Source of the DNA: CALJXB01 sp965225935
GTDB taxonomy: Bacteria; Pseudomonadota; Alphaproteobacteria; Kiloniellales; JAKSDN01
Reading direction: 5' to 3'
Length of the DNA stretch: 64,000 nucleotides
Assembly (NCBI GenBank): GCA_965225935.1
Contig: CBDDCC010000024.1
Location: 372,001-436,000, forward strand
The translations under genes and the position numbers were made by a program. Below the pieces are notes generated by a model, which made no database searches, was not told the origin of the DNA, and was given only the letters and a program-made list of their open reading frames with translations. Position 1 is the stretch's first letter. Every line of letters starts with the position of its first letter. Positions 1 through 8,380 of this stretch are shown one piece after another.

Positions 1-1173
1 GTCGTGGCCGACGTCGAAGGCGGTGAGCGGCAGGCTCGGCGTCAGCAGCAGGTCGTAGCTCTGATGGAAGCGGCTCATGGCGCTGCTGACCTGGTCGCGC
101 GCGCGCATGGCGGCGAGGTAGTCGAACAGGCCGTAGTCCGCGCCCTTGCGGGCGATCTCCAGCAGGCCCGGATCCATCAGCTCGCGCTTCTTCTCGTCGA
201 TCTGATCGATGACCGCCGCCGCGCCCGCGAACCAGAGGCAGACGAAGATCGGGCCGCAGTCGGGCAGATGCGGATCGGTCTCCTCGACCGCGGCGCCCAG
301 GTCGGCGAATTTGAGCGCGGCCGCGCGCACCAGCTCGGCCACCTCCGGCTCGACCCGGTGGCCGCCCAGGGTCGGGCTGAAGGCGATCTTAAGTCCCTCG
401 ACGCCGTCCTCCAAACCCCGCGTATAGTCGGTGCCGTCGGGTCGCAAGGCCAGGCCGTCGCGCGGGTCGCCTTCGGCCAGCACGCTCAGCATCAGCGCCG
501 CGTCGGTCACCGTGCGGGTCATGGGACCCAGGTGGGCGAGGGTGCCGAAGGGGCTCGGCGGATAGGCCGGCACCCGGCCGAAGGTGGGCTTGTGCCCGAA
601 GATACCGGTGAAGCCGGCGGGAATGCGGATCGAGCCGCCGCCGTCGCTGCCCAGCGCGAGCGCGCCCATGCCCGTGGCGACCGCCGCGGAGGCGCCGCCG
701 CTCGAGCCGCCGGGGGTCTTCGAGGGATCCCAGGGATTGCGGGTGATGCCGGTGAGCGGGCTGTCGGTCACGCCCTTCCAGCCGAACTCCGGCGTGGTGG
801 TGCGCCCCAGCAGCACCGCGCCGTGCTCGCGCAGGCGGGCGACGGCCGGGCTGTCCTCCTCCCAGGCCTGGTCCGGGTCGATGGTGCGCGAACCCCTGAG
901 CAGGGGCCAGCCGGCGGCTAGCACGATGTCCTTGATCGAGGTGGGCACGCCGTCCAGTCGGCCGCGCGGCACGCCGAGGCGCCAGCGCTTCTCGGACTCC
1001 ACCGCCGCGGCCCGGGCGCCCTCCCGGTCGATCAGGTTGAAGGCATTGAGCCGCGGGTTCAGATCCTCGATCCGCGCCAGGCAGGCGTCGGTGACATCGA
1101 CCGGGGACAGCTCGCCGGACCGGTAGTGTTCGAGGAGGCTGCTGGCCGCCAACCGTGCCGGATCGTCGCTCAT
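1..1173 (-). CDS. Amidase-signature family amidase (C-terminus cut by window edge)
   Basis: Amidase-signature (AS) hydrolase that would cleave a carboxamide to acid plus ammonia. The gene reads right to left from ATG at 1173 and runs off the left edge, so 391 residues are present. The Ser-cisSer-Lys catalytic set is visible: Lys81 in TSIKDI, the glycine-serine loop GGSSGGASAA, and the second serine in GSDGGGSIRIPA. An AS enzyme is usually 450-500 residues, so roughly 70-100 C-terminal residues are missing. It is the first of three AS enzymes in this window and is divergently arranged from the small exported protein at 1376. The substrate cannot be read from sequence; aspartyl/glutamyl-tRNA amidotransferase subunit A is unlikely because no GatC or GatB lies nearby. 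Confidence 0.93.
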   Translation of the reverse strand, partial: MSDDPARLAASSLLEHYRSGELSPVDVTDACLARIEDLNPRLNAFNLIDREGARAAAVESEKRWRLGVPRGRLDGVPTSIKDIVLAAGWPLLRGSRTIDPDQAWEEDSPAVARLREHGAVLLGRTTTPEFGWKGVTDSPLTGITRNPWDPSKTPGGSSGGASAAVATGMGALALGSDGGGSIRIPAGFTGIFGHKPTFGRVPAYPPSPFGTLAHLGPMTRTVTDAALMLSVLAEGDPRDGLALRPDGTDYTRGLEDGVEGLKIAFSPTLGGHRVEPEVAELVRAAALKFADLGAAVEETDPHLPDCGPIFVCLWFAGAAAVIDQIDEKKRELMDPGLLEIARKGADYGLFDYLAAMRARDQVSSAMSRFHQSYDLLLTPSLPLTAFDVGHD

Positions 1174-1375
1174 GCCTGGGTCCTTCCCGTCTCTCGCTCA
1201 ACGGCTCGCCGGCCGAGGGTTGCTGCAGCCCCATGGGCGGGAACCGCGTACCTCGTCAGCAGCCGCGCCTCTCGGGCGCGCTTGCCGGGATCGACTTTGC
1301 CCGATTCCCGACATAGTTTCCTGCGCTAATTTGCATCGAATGCGGTGCACCGCCCCAAGAGAAGGAGCCCGTGAC

Positions 1376-1669
1376 GTGACGAAGACCGGCTTGAGAGCGC
1401 TCGCCCTCTGCGCGGCCCTGGCGGTTGCGGCGCCGCCGCCCGTCCTGGCCGAGGAGCCGCCCGAAGGCGAGAAGCCCGGCGAGCTCGCCCGCGAGGGGGT
1501 CGAGCGCCTCATGCAGGCGCTGGAGGCCTTCATCGAGATGATCCCCCAGTACGAGATGCCGGTCATCAACGAGCACGGCGACATCATCATCCGGCGCAAG
1601 CGCCCCGGCGATCCGCCGCCCGAGACCGAGGAGGGGGAGGAGGGCGGCATCGACGAGACCCGGATCTGA
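1376..1669 (+). CDS. Small exported acidic protein, conserved alphaproteobacterial type
   Basis: Ninety-seven residues from a GTG start at 1376, chosen because GAAGGAG at 1361-1367 sits 8 nt upstream and the start gives a clean signal peptide (basic TKTGLR, hydrophobic run, cleavage near VLAEE). The mature part is a short helix (EGVERLMQALEAFIEMIP), then a YEMPVINEHGDIIIRRKR segment and a Pro/Glu-rich acidic tail. The 'YExPxxxxxGDIIIRR' ending resembles small secreted alphaproteobacterial proteins that databases sometimes mislabel as AAA+ ATPases; no ATPase motif is present. The family resemblance is from memory. Likely periplasmic; function unknown. Confidence 0.75.
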   Translation: MTKTGLRALALCAALAVAAPPPVLAEEPPEGEKPGELAREGVERLMQALEAFIEMIPQYEMPVINEHGDIIIRRKRPGDPPPETEEGEEGGIDETRI

Positions 1670-1816
1670 GACCGGCCCGGGCGGCAGTCCGCCCGGACTT
1701 GCTGCCGCCGCCCGGACTTGCTGCCGACCCGGGGCGCGGGGTACAGGAAAAGATCGAGGAAACGTTGGCGCGGCCCGGGCGGGCGATTGCCCGGCGCCTT
1801 TTGGGGGGAGAACGCC

Positions 1817-3013
1817 ATGCGCGACACGGTCGGGGCCTTCCTGCCGGACGGCCTGTTCACCGTCGAGGGAGCCGCGGAGGGACCGCTCAAGGGCCTCACC
1901 TTCGCCGCCAAGGACATCATCGACGTGGCCGGCCGGGCGACCGGCTGCGGCAATCCCGACTGGGCCGAAAGCCACCTACCGGCCGAGCGGAACGCCCCGG
2001 TGGTGCAGGCCCTGCTGGACGCAGGCGCGCGCCTCGCGGGCAAGGCCATCACGGACGAGCTGGCCTTCAGCCTCAACGGCCAGAACTTCCACTACGGTAC
2101 ACCCACCAACGTGAACGCGCCGGGGCGCATCCCTGGCGGCTCCTCCTGCGGCTCGGCGGCGGCGGTGGCCGCGGGCCTGGTCGACGTGGCGCTCGGCAGC
2201 GACACCGGCGGCTCGGTGCGCGTCCCGGCGAGCTACTGCGGGCTCTTCGGCCTGCGGCCCAGCCATGGCCGCGTCTCGCTGGAGGGCGTCATGCCGCTCG
2301 CCCCTTCCTACGACACCCTTGGCTGGTTCGCCCCGGACGCGGAAAGCCTGCGGCGGGTCGGCGAGGTGCTGCTGGGCGAAACCGAACGGGACGCGCCGCA
2401 GCCGGGAACGCTTTTCCTCGCCGAAGACGCCTTCGCCCTGATGGACGACCCGGCCCGCGACCGGCTCGCCTCCTGGATCGCGCGCCTGGAGGCCCGTCTC
2501 GGCGCCGCCGAGCCGGTCGAGATCGGCGAGCCCGGCGGCCTGGCCGCCTGGATGAGCGACTTCCGCACCATTCAGGGCCACGAGATTTGGCAGGTGCACG
2601 GCGACTGGATCTCCGAACGCAAGCCCAAGTTCGGACCGGAGGTCGCCGCCCGTTTCGACTGGGCCCGCGGCATCGAGGCGTCCGACGCCGCCGAGTCCAG
2701 CCGGGCGCGGACGGATTTCACCGCCCGGCTGAACGAGCTGCTGGCGGGAGGCGGGGTTGTCTGCCTGCCGACGGCGCCGGACATCGCGCCCGAGACCGGC
2801 ATCGAAGGCGAGGCGCAGCTCCGGCACCGGGACCGGGTGCTGAAGCTGACCTGCGCCGCCGGCCTCGCCGGCCTGCCCCAGATCACCCTGCCTCTCGGCC
2901 GGCGCGACGGCTGCCCGCTGGGGCTTTCGCTGATGGCGGGGCACGGCGCCGACATGACCTTGCTCGCCTTCGCCGAGGCCCTCTGCGGCAATCAGTCCTG
3001 GCCGCTCGAGTAG
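1817..3013 (+). CDS. Amidase-signature family amidase, short form
   Basis: A 398-residue AS-family amidase starting at ATG 1817, with GGGGGGAG at 1803-1810 as ribosome site; upstream in-frame codons lack one. Catalytic features are Lys32 in FAAKDI, the GGSSCGSAAA loop and GSDTGGSVRVPA carrying the nucleophilic serine. The N-terminal helix found in longer AS enzymes is missing, as in short AMI1-like proteobacterial amidases whose hallmark stretches (ATGCGNPDW, TDELAFSLNGQN) are seen here. It shares little beyond the core with the amidase at 1-1173, so the two are not a recent duplication. It converges on apt with a 13-bp gap. Substrate unknown. Confidence 0.93.
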   Translation: MRDTVGAFLPDGLFTVEGAAEGPLKGLTFAAKDIIDVAGRATGCGNPDWAESHLPAERNAPVVQALLDAGARLAGKAITDELAFSLNGQNFHYGTPTNVNAPGRIPGGSSCGSAAAVAAGLVDVALGSDTGGSVRVPASYCGLFGLRPSHGRVSLEGVMPLAPSYDTLGWFAPDAESLRRVGEVLLGETERDAPQPGTLFLAEDAFALMDDPARDRLASWIARLEARLGAAEPVEIGEPGGLAAWMSDFRTIQGHEIWQVHGDWISERKPKFGPEVAARFDWARGIEASDAAESSRARTDFTARLNELLAGGGVVCLPTAPDIAPETGIEGEAQLRHRDRVLKLTCAAGLAGLPQITLPLGRRDGCPLGLSLMAGHGADMTLLAFAEALCGNQSWPLE

Positions 3014-3026
3014 CGGCGCTACGCGC

Positions 3027-3542
3027 CTATGCGTCGTACTGGATGAGCGAGGTGAAAGGGACGTCGAGCTTGTCGCGGCCCTCGAGGAAGGTGAGCTCGA
3101 CGATGCAGGCGCCCGCGCGTACGTCGGCGCCGAGCTGGCGCAGGAGCTGCACCGAGGCGTTCAGGGTGCCGCCGGTGGCCAGCAGATCGTCCAGCACCAC
3201 CACGCGCTGGCCCGGCCGGACGGCGTCGGCCTGGATCTCTATCGTGTCCGTGCCGTACTCGAGATCGTAGGTGTAGGGCACGGTCTCGCCCGGCAGCTTG
3301 CCCGCTTTTCGGATCATGAGGAAGCCCAGGCCGAGCCGCAGGGCGAGCGGCGCCGCCACCAGGAAGCCGCGGGATTCGATGCCGGCCAGGACGTCCGGCT
3401 GGTGGGGCTCGATCGCCGCCGCCAGGCGGTCCACGGTCGCCTGCCAGCCCTCGGGATGCAGCAGCAGCGTCGAGATGTCGTAGAACAGGATGCCCGGCTT
3501 GGGAAAGTCCGGGATGGTGCGGATGATCTTGCTGAGGTCCAT
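3027..3542 (-). CDS. apt: Adenine phosphoribosyltransferase
   Basis: Purine salvage enzyme converting adenine and PRPP to AMP and pyrophosphate in the cytoplasm. Its 171 residues match the usual length. The N-terminus (MDLSKIIRTIPDFPKPGILFYDI) is the Apt signature, and the PRPP-binding loop VVVLDDLLATGGT occupies residues 114-126. The conserved EYG(T)D substrate region is also present (residues 95-99). It is transcribed alone, divergently from the aminotransferase at 3683, so the 140-bp gap between them must hold both promoters. Nothing in the sequence is unusual. Confidence 0.97.
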   Translation of the reverse strand: MDLSKIIRTIPDFPKPGILFYDISTLLLHPEGWQATVDRLAAAIEPHQPDVLAGIESRGFLVAAPLALRLGLGFLMIRKAGKLPGETVPYTYDLEYGTDTIEIQADAVRPGQRVVVLDDLLATGGTLNASVQLLRQLGADVRAGACIVELTFLEGRDKLDVPFTSLIQYDA

Positions 3543-3682
3543 GGCTAGGGCCCTAACGGCTGCACCTTGGCTGCTCCGGCGGCCATCCTAGCGGGCGGCC
3601 ATGCAAGGTCAAAGCGCGCCGCACTGGAAGGCCGTGGGCATGGGGTTTAACCTGCGGGCCTGGCGACAAGGAGACCGAGCCG

Positions 3683-5032
3683 ATGAACGCGCCCGAGAGC
3701 CGCATCTTCCACCGCACGCCCGGCAAGGCCTATCCGGTCGCGGTGGCCGGGGACGGGCCCTACATCATCGATTCCGAGGGCAGGCGCTACCTGGACGCCT
3801 CGGGTGGCGCGGCCGTCTCCTGCCTGGGGCACAGCCACCGGGCGGTGATCCAGGCGATCAAGGATCAGCTCGACAAGATCCCCTACGCCCACACCAACTT
3901 CTTCACCACCGAGGCCTCGGAGGCCCTGGCCGCCCACCTGATCGCGCGCGCGCCCGAGGGCCTCGGCCGGATCTACTTCGTCTCCGGCGGCTCGGAAGCC
4001 AACGAGACGGCGCTGAAGCTGATCCGCCAGTACTTCGTCGACAGCGGCGAGCCCGCGCGCGCCCGCATCATCGCCCGGCGCCAGAGCTATCACGGCAACA
4101 CCCTGGGGGCGCTCGCAGTGGGCGGCAACTACGCCCGGCGCGAGCCCTTCAAGCCGCTTTTGATCGAGACCAGCCACATCGCGCCCTGCTACCCCTACCG
4201 GGACCGGCGCGAGGACGAGAGCGAGGAGGCCTACGGGCTCCGCGTGGCCGACGAGCTTGAGGCAGAGATCCTGCGCTTGGGGCCGGAGACCGTCGCCGCC
4301 TTCGTGGCCGAGACCGTGGTCGGCGCAACCGCCGGCGCGCTGGTGCCCGTGCCCGGCTACTTCAGGCGTATCCGCGAGATCTGCGACCGCTACGGCGTGC
4401 TGCTGCTGCTCGACGAGGTCATGTGCGGCATGGGGCGCACCGGCAGCCTCTACGCCTGCGAGCAGGACGGTGTGGCGCCCGACCTCCTGACCTGCGCCAA
4501 GGGGCTGGGGGCGGGCTACCAGCCGATCGGCGCCGTGCTGGCGGCGGAGAGGATCTACCGGACCGTGGTCGAGGCGAGCGGCGCCTTCCAGCACGGCTTC
4601 ACCTACATCGGCCATCCCACCGCCTGCGCCGGCGCGCTCGCCGTGCAGCGGGCCATCGAGGCCGAGGACCTGCTGGCCAACGTGAGGACCCAGGGCGCGG
4701 CCCTGAAGGCGGCTCTGGCGGAGCGCTTCGCCGAGCACCCCAACGTCGGCGACCTGCGCGGCCGGGGGCTCTTCATCGGCATCGAGCTGGTGGCCGACCG
4801 CGCCACCAAGGCGCCGCCCGACCCGGACCTCAAGCTGGCGCCGCGCCTCAAGCAGGCGGCCATGGCGCGGGGCCTGATCTGCTATCCGGGCGCGGGCACC
4901 ATCGACGGCCGCCTGGGCGCGCACATCCTGCTGGCGCCGCCCTTCATCATCGAGCCGCCCCAGGTCGCGGAGATCGTCGACAAGCTGGCCGGCGCCCTCG
5001 ACGACGTGCTGGACGGGGGCGCCGCGGCGTGA
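3683..5032 (+). CDS. Class III PLP-dependent aminotransferase (omega-aminotransferase type)
   Basis: A 449-residue fold-type I, class III aminotransferase. The PLP-binding lysine is Lys273 in LLTCAKGLGAGYQPIGAVLA; the preceding DEVMCGMGRTG supplies the cofactor-contacting Asp, and SGGSEANETALK (from residue 101) forms the phosphate-binding loop. This class typically takes amino groups from the omega end of amino acids or amines. AAGGAG at 3668-3673 precedes ATG 3683. Its stop TGA overlaps the GTG start of the BKACE gene, so the two are translationally coupled. The context suggests it makes or removes an amino group on the substrate of the BKACE enzyme. The exact substrate is unknown; beta-alanine, taurine or a diamine derivative are all possible. 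Confidence 0.92.
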   Translation: MNAPESRIFHRTPGKAYPVAVAGDGPYIIDSEGRRYLDASGGAAVSCLGHSHRAVIQAIKDQLDKIPYAHTNFFTTEASEALAAHLIARAPEGLGRIYFVSGGSEANETALKLIRQYFVDSGEPARARIIARRQSYHGNTLGALAVGGNYARREPFKPLLIETSHIAPCYPYRDRREDESEEAYGLRVADELEAEILRLGPETVAAFVAETVVGATAGALVPVPGYFRRIREICDRYGVLLLLDEVMCGMGRTGSLYACEQDGVAPDLLTCAKGLGAGYQPIGAVLAAERIYRTVVEASGAFQHGFTYIGHPTACAGALAVQRAIEAEDLLANVRTQGAALKAALAERFAEHPNVGDLRGRGLFIGIELVADRATKAPPDPDLKLAPRLKQAAMARGLICYPGAGTIDGRLGAHILLAPPFIIEPPQVAEIVDKLAGALDDVLDGGAAA

Positions 5033-5877
5033 GCGCAGCTGCCGTGGACGTTCCAGTGGAAGCGCCGGTCATCCTGGCCGTGGCGCCCAACGGCGCGCGC
5101 AAGACCCAGGCCGACCATCCAGCCTTGCCGATCACGCCCGAGGAGATCGCCGCGACGGCGGCGGCTTGCCAGGCGGCGGGGGCGGCCATGATCCACCTGC
5201 ACGTGCGCGACGAGGAGGGCCGGCACAGCCTGGACGCCGACGCTTATCGGACGGCGATCGCGGCGGTCCGAAAGGCCGTCGGCGAGGACATGATCGTGCA
5301 GGTGACCTCCGAGGCGGTCGGCGTTTACTCGCCCGAGCAGCAGATGGCGATGGTGCGCGACCTGCGGCCGGAGGCGGTCAGCCTGGCCGTGCGCGAGATC
5401 GTCCCGGACGCCGCCGCCGAGCCCGCCGCGGCGGACTTCCTCGCCTGGCTGCGGGCCGAGGGGATCCTGCCCCAGTACATCCTCTATTCGGCGGAGGATC
5501 TGGCGCGCTTCGACGACCTCATCGCCCGCGGCATCGTGCCCGGCGGTCGGCAGCTTGTTCTCTTCGTGCTCGGCCGCTACACCAAGAACCAGACTTCCGA
5601 ACCGCGCGACCTCATGCCCTTTCTGAACGCCAACGGCCGCGATCACCTCTGGTCCGTCTGCGCCTTCGGGCCCAGGGAAACCGCCTGCGCCGTCGCCGCG
5701 GCGGCCCTCGGCGGCCACGCCAGGGTCGGCTTCGAGAACAACCTCCACCTGCCGGACGGCACGCGCGCACCGGACAACCCGGCCCTGGTCGCCGCCGTGG
5801 CGCGCGGGCTCGAGGCCATCGGCCGGCGTCCGGCGAGTGCCCTGGAGGCGCGCGAGATGATGGCGGCATGCGGCTGA
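5029..5877 (+). CDS. BKACE family enzyme (DUF849, beta-keto acid cleavage)
   Basis: A 282-residue TIM-barrel enzyme of the BKACE family, whose founding member Kce cleaves 3-keto-5-aminohexanoate with acetyl-CoA in lysine fermentation; other members use various beta-keto acids. The zinc-binding HxH is His56/His58 in MIHLHVRD, and the C-terminal VGFENNLHLP carries the conserved glutamate (Glu236). The GTG start at 5029 overlaps the aminotransferase stop (4-bp overlap); a later in-frame GTG at 5044 is the alternative. The gene's 3' end overlaps the start of the TAXI binding protein at 5868 by 10 bp. This coupling ties the enzyme to an amino-group step and to an uptake protein. No lysine aminomutase genes are nearby, so classic lysine fermentation is not implied. 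Confidence 0.92.
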   Translation: MSAAAVDVPVEAPVILAVAPNGARKTQADHPALPITPEEIAATAAACQAAGAAMIHLHVRDEEGRHSLDADAYRTAIAAVRKAVGEDMIVQVTSEAVGVYSPEQQMAMVRDLRPEAVSLAVREIVPDAAAEPAAADFLAWLRAEGILPQYILYSAEDLARFDDLIARGIVPGGRQLVLFVLGRYTKNQTSEPRDLMPFLNANGRDHLWSVCAFGPRETACAVAAAALGGHARVGFENNLHLPDGTRAPDNPALVAAVARGLEAIGRRPASALEAREMMAACG

Positions 5878-6899
5878 GGATCGCGCCCCTTTTGGTCCTG
5901 CTGCTGGCCTGCGGGATTGCTGGCCCTGCCGCCGCGCAGGAACCGGTAGAGGCGGCGGCAACAACCGAGACCGAGACCTCCGACGAGCTGGGCGCGGACC
6001 CGCAGCCGCATCAGCTCGTCATGGGCACTGCGCCTGTTGCCGGGCGCTACTTCCCCACCGGCGGCGCGCTCTGCCGCGTGGTCAACGCCGGGCGCCACCA
6101 GCACGGCTTGCGCTGCCTGGTCGAGGCGACCTCGGGGGCGGCGGAGAACCTGACCCGCCTGGAAGCGGGCGACCTGGACCTGGCGCTGGTGCAGTCCGAC
6201 TGGCAGTACCACGCCCACCGCTCGGGCGTCGGGCTCGAGGACGAGCGGCCCTTCGAGGGCCTGCGCTCGGTCATGTCCCTGCAGCCGCTGCCCTTCACGC
6301 TGGTCGCGGCGCCCGACAGCGGCATCGAGGTCCTGGCGGATCTGGAGGGCAAGCGGGTCAACCTGGGGCCGACGGGCTCGCCGTCGCGGGCGGCGGCCGA
6401 CTTCCTCGTCGAGGCGCTGGGCTGGGAGCACGGCGACTTCGCCGAGGTGGGCGTTTTGGCCGACGAGCAGCAGGCCGTCGGCCTCTGCGACGGCCGCATC
6501 GACGCCGCGCTGCTGCCGGTCGGCCATCCCAGCAGCATCGTGGCCTGGGCGGCCGAGGCCTGCGGCGCCCGCCTCATCGACATCGAGGGCGAGGCCGTCG
6601 ACAGGCTGCTGAACGAATGGGCTTTCTACGCCCCGGCGGTGATCGCAGGCGGGCTCTACGCCAACAACCCCGATCCCGTGCGCAGCTTCGGCCTGCGCGC
6701 CACCCTGGTCTCCTCGGAGGCGACGCCGGCTGAGGCGGTCTACCGTTTCACCAAGACCGTGTTCGAGGCCATCGACACGCTCCGCGCCCAGCACGCGGCG
6801 CTCTCCGCGCTCGACCCCCGGGAGATGGTCGCAACCGGCAGCAGCGCCCCCTTGCATGAAGGGGCCCTGCGTTATTACCGTGAGCGCGGCTGGCGCTGA
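5868..6899 (+). CDS. TAXI-family TRAP solute-binding protein, copy 1
   Basis: A 343-residue periplasmic binding protein of the TAXI group, which delivers solutes to fused TRAP permeases. It has a signal peptide (MRLRIAPLLVLLLACGIAGPAAAQ), a Thr/Glu-rich linker of about 30 residues, then the TAXI core: GRYFPTGGALCRVVN, the QSDWQYHAH loop, DSGIEVLADLEGKRVNLG, and a C-terminal APLHEGALRYYRERGW ending. ATG 5868 lies inside the end of the BKACE gene (10-bp overlap), so translation is coupled to the two upstream enzymes. This is unusual for a binding protein and suggests that the imported solute feeds them. It is clearly paralogous to the proteins at 7253 and 8381 but diverged well beyond a recent duplication. 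Confidence 0.9.
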   Translation: MRLRIAPLLVLLLACGIAGPAAAQEPVEAAATTETETSDELGADPQPHQLVMGTAPVAGRYFPTGGALCRVVNAGRHQHGLRCLVEATSGAAENLTRLEAGDLDLALVQSDWQYHAHRSGVGLEDERPFEGLRSVMSLQPLPFTLVAAPDSGIEVLADLEGKRVNLGPTGSPSRAAADFLVEALGWEHGDFAEVGVLADEQQAVGLCDGRIDAALLPVGHPSSIVAWAAEACGARLIDIEGEAVDRLLNEWAFYAPAVIAGGLYANNPDPVRSFGLRATLVSSEATPAEAVYRFTKTVFEAIDTLRAQHAALSALDPREMVATGSSAPLHEGALRYYRERGWR

Positions 6900-7252
6900 G
6901 CGCGGCCGGCCGCGGCGGACCCCTCATGGCTGACCTTGTAGCTGCCCGTGTGGCTGAAACAAAGTAGGGGGTGGTCTTCGCGGTTCGGACGTGTTCAATT
7001 ATCGGCTGAAACAGATCGCGGTAAGCATCTGAAACAAAACATGGCGGGGAGTGCAGGAATCGACGATCCGTTCGAATTCGGAAGATCTGCGCCGTGTCGG
7101 CGGGCGGCCGGCTGCGGCCGTGCTCGAAGTTCGGCACGGCCTCTTGCGTCTGCCCATCGGGCGTCGAGCCGGACTCCGGCGGACGTTCCCTTGGCGGGAT
7201 CGTGACACTTTCAACTCGTTTTGTCTGACGCGAAGAACGGGAGGCTTATTCC
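6900..7252. other. Intergenic region with three CTGAAACA repeats
   Basis: A 353-bp stretch between TAXI copies 1 and 2 with no convincing gene. It is more AT-rich than its flanks around 6955-7045 and carries three direct copies of CTGAAACA at 6954-6961, 7006-7013 and 7029-7036. It most likely holds the promoter for the second part of the transporter cluster (copies 2 and 3, permease, UspA), because the genes at 3683-6899 overlap one another while 7253 starts after this gap. Confidence 0.5.
6954..7036 (+). promoter_or_regulatory. Three direct CTGAAACA octamers, candidate operator
   Basis: The same octamer occurs three times in 83 bp, with starts 52 and 23 bp apart (about five and two helical turns). 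It lies about 220-300 bp upstream of the TAXI gene at 7253. A regulator-binding array is inferred; no regulator gene lies next to it. Confidence 0.35.
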
Positions 7253-8236
7253 ATGAAGAAATTGACCGCATCCTCTCTGGCGCTCGGCTTTGCCGCCGGG
7301 CTGCTCATGGCCGGCGCGGCCGGGCCCGCGGGCGCGGCGGAACAGCGCTTCGTCTCGATCGGCACCGGCGGCGTCACGGGCGTCTACTACCCGACGGGCG
7401 GCGCCATCTGCCGGCTGGTGAACAAGAACCGGAAAGAGCACGGGGTCCGCTGCTCGGTCGAATCCACCGGCGGTTCGGTCTACAACATCAACACCATTCG
7501 CCAGGGCGAGCTCGACTTCGGCGTCGCCCAGTCCGACTGGCAGCACCACGCCTACAACGGCACCTCGAAGTTCGAGGATCAGGGTGCCTACGGTGACCTG
7601 CGCGCGGTCTTCTCGGTGCATCCGGAGCCCTTCACAGTGGTGGCCCGTGCCGATTCCGGCATCGAGAGCTTCGCCGACCTCAAGGGCAAGCGGGTCAACA
7701 TCGGCAACCCCGGCTCCGGCCAGCGCGGTACCATGGAAGTGGTGATGAACGCTCTCGGCTGGGACAAGGGCGACTTCTCGCTGGCCTCGGAGCTCAAGTC
7801 GGCCGAGCAGAGCCAGGCGCTCTGCGACAACAAGATCGACGCCATGGTCTTCACCGTCGGCCACCCCAGCGGCTCCATCAAGGAGGCCACCACCTCCTGC
7901 GATTCCGTGCTGGTACCGGTGACCGGGCCCGAGATCGACACGCTGGTCAACGACAACGCCTACTACCGCCACGCCACCATCCCGGGCGGCATGTACAACG
8001 GCACGGACGGCGACACCGAGACCTTCGGCGTCGGCGCCACCTTCGTGTCCTCGACCGACGTGCCGGAAGACGTGGTCTACGTGGTGGTGAAGTCGGTCTT
8101 CGACAACTTCGACCAGTTCAAGAAGCTGCACCCGGCCTTCGCCAACCTGAAGCCCGAAGAGATGATCAAGGACGGGCTGTCCGCACCTCTCCACGACGGC
8201 GCGGCCAAGTACTACAAGGAAATGGGCTGGATGTAG
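7253..8236 (+). CDS. TAXI-family TRAP solute-binding protein, copy 2
   Basis: A 327-residue exported TAXI protein with a signal peptide (MKKLTASSLALGFAAGLLMAG, cleavage near AAGPAGAAEQ). The core shows the canonical family motifs: SIGTGGVTGVYYPTGGAICRLVN, GVAQSDWQHHAY, DSGIESFADLKGKRVNIG and a closing APLHDGAAKYYKEMGWM. Two conserved cysteines (ALCDNKID and TTSCDSV) also occur in copies 1 and 3 at equivalent places. A GGGAGG Shine-Dalgarno at about 7239 precedes the ATG. It is the best match of the three to the family consensus, so it is the likely main receptor for the permease at 9439. A strong hairpin follows the stop. Confidence 0.95.
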   Translation: MKKLTASSLALGFAAGLLMAGAAGPAGAAEQRFVSIGTGGVTGVYYPTGGAICRLVNKNRKEHGVRCSVESTGGSVYNINTIRQGELDFGVAQSDWQHHAYNGTSKFEDQGAYGDLRAVFSVHPEPFTVVARADSGIESFADLKGKRVNIGNPGSGQRGTMEVVMNALGWDKGDFSLASELKSAEQSQALCDNKIDAMVFTVGHPSGSIKEATTSCDSVLVPVTGPEIDTLVNDNAYYRHATIPGGMYNGTDGDTETFGVGATFVSSTDVPEDVVYVVVKSVFDNFDQFKKLHPAFANLKPEEMIKDGLSAPLHDGAAKYYKEMGWM

Positions 8237-8254
8237 CGTCCCGGCTGCGGCTTC

Positions 8255-8281
8255 GGCGGGCGGCCGGCAAGGCCGCCCGCC
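8255..8281 (+). promoter_or_regulatory. Perfect 11-bp hairpin between TAXI genes
   Basis: GGCGGGCGGCC (8255-8265), a 5-nt loop and its exact complement at 8271-8281 lie just after the TAXI copy 2 stop. There is no U-tract, so this is more likely a processing or stability hairpin, or a partial attenuator, than a full intrinsic terminator. Binding-protein genes are often made in excess over their permease by this device. Confidence 0.6.
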
Positions 8282-8380
8282 AGCGCCGCTTCGCTCCGGG
8301 AAGCAGTAGTGCTTGAGGAGACGTGCGTATCTACGCGGGAGATCGCTTCGAAATCCAAAGAGGACAAGGGGAGGCTAATC

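Noticed and set aside
4..921. Long plus-strand frame over the first amidase
   Set aside because: Arg/Ala/Gly-rich with no family features; the minus strand encodes a clear amidase with catalytic Lys and Ser residues.
3683..5877. Lysine-fermentation pathway (kam/kdd/kce)
   Set aside because: Only a BKACE-family member is present; no lysine 5,6-aminomutase or diaminohexanoate dehydrogenase gene is near.
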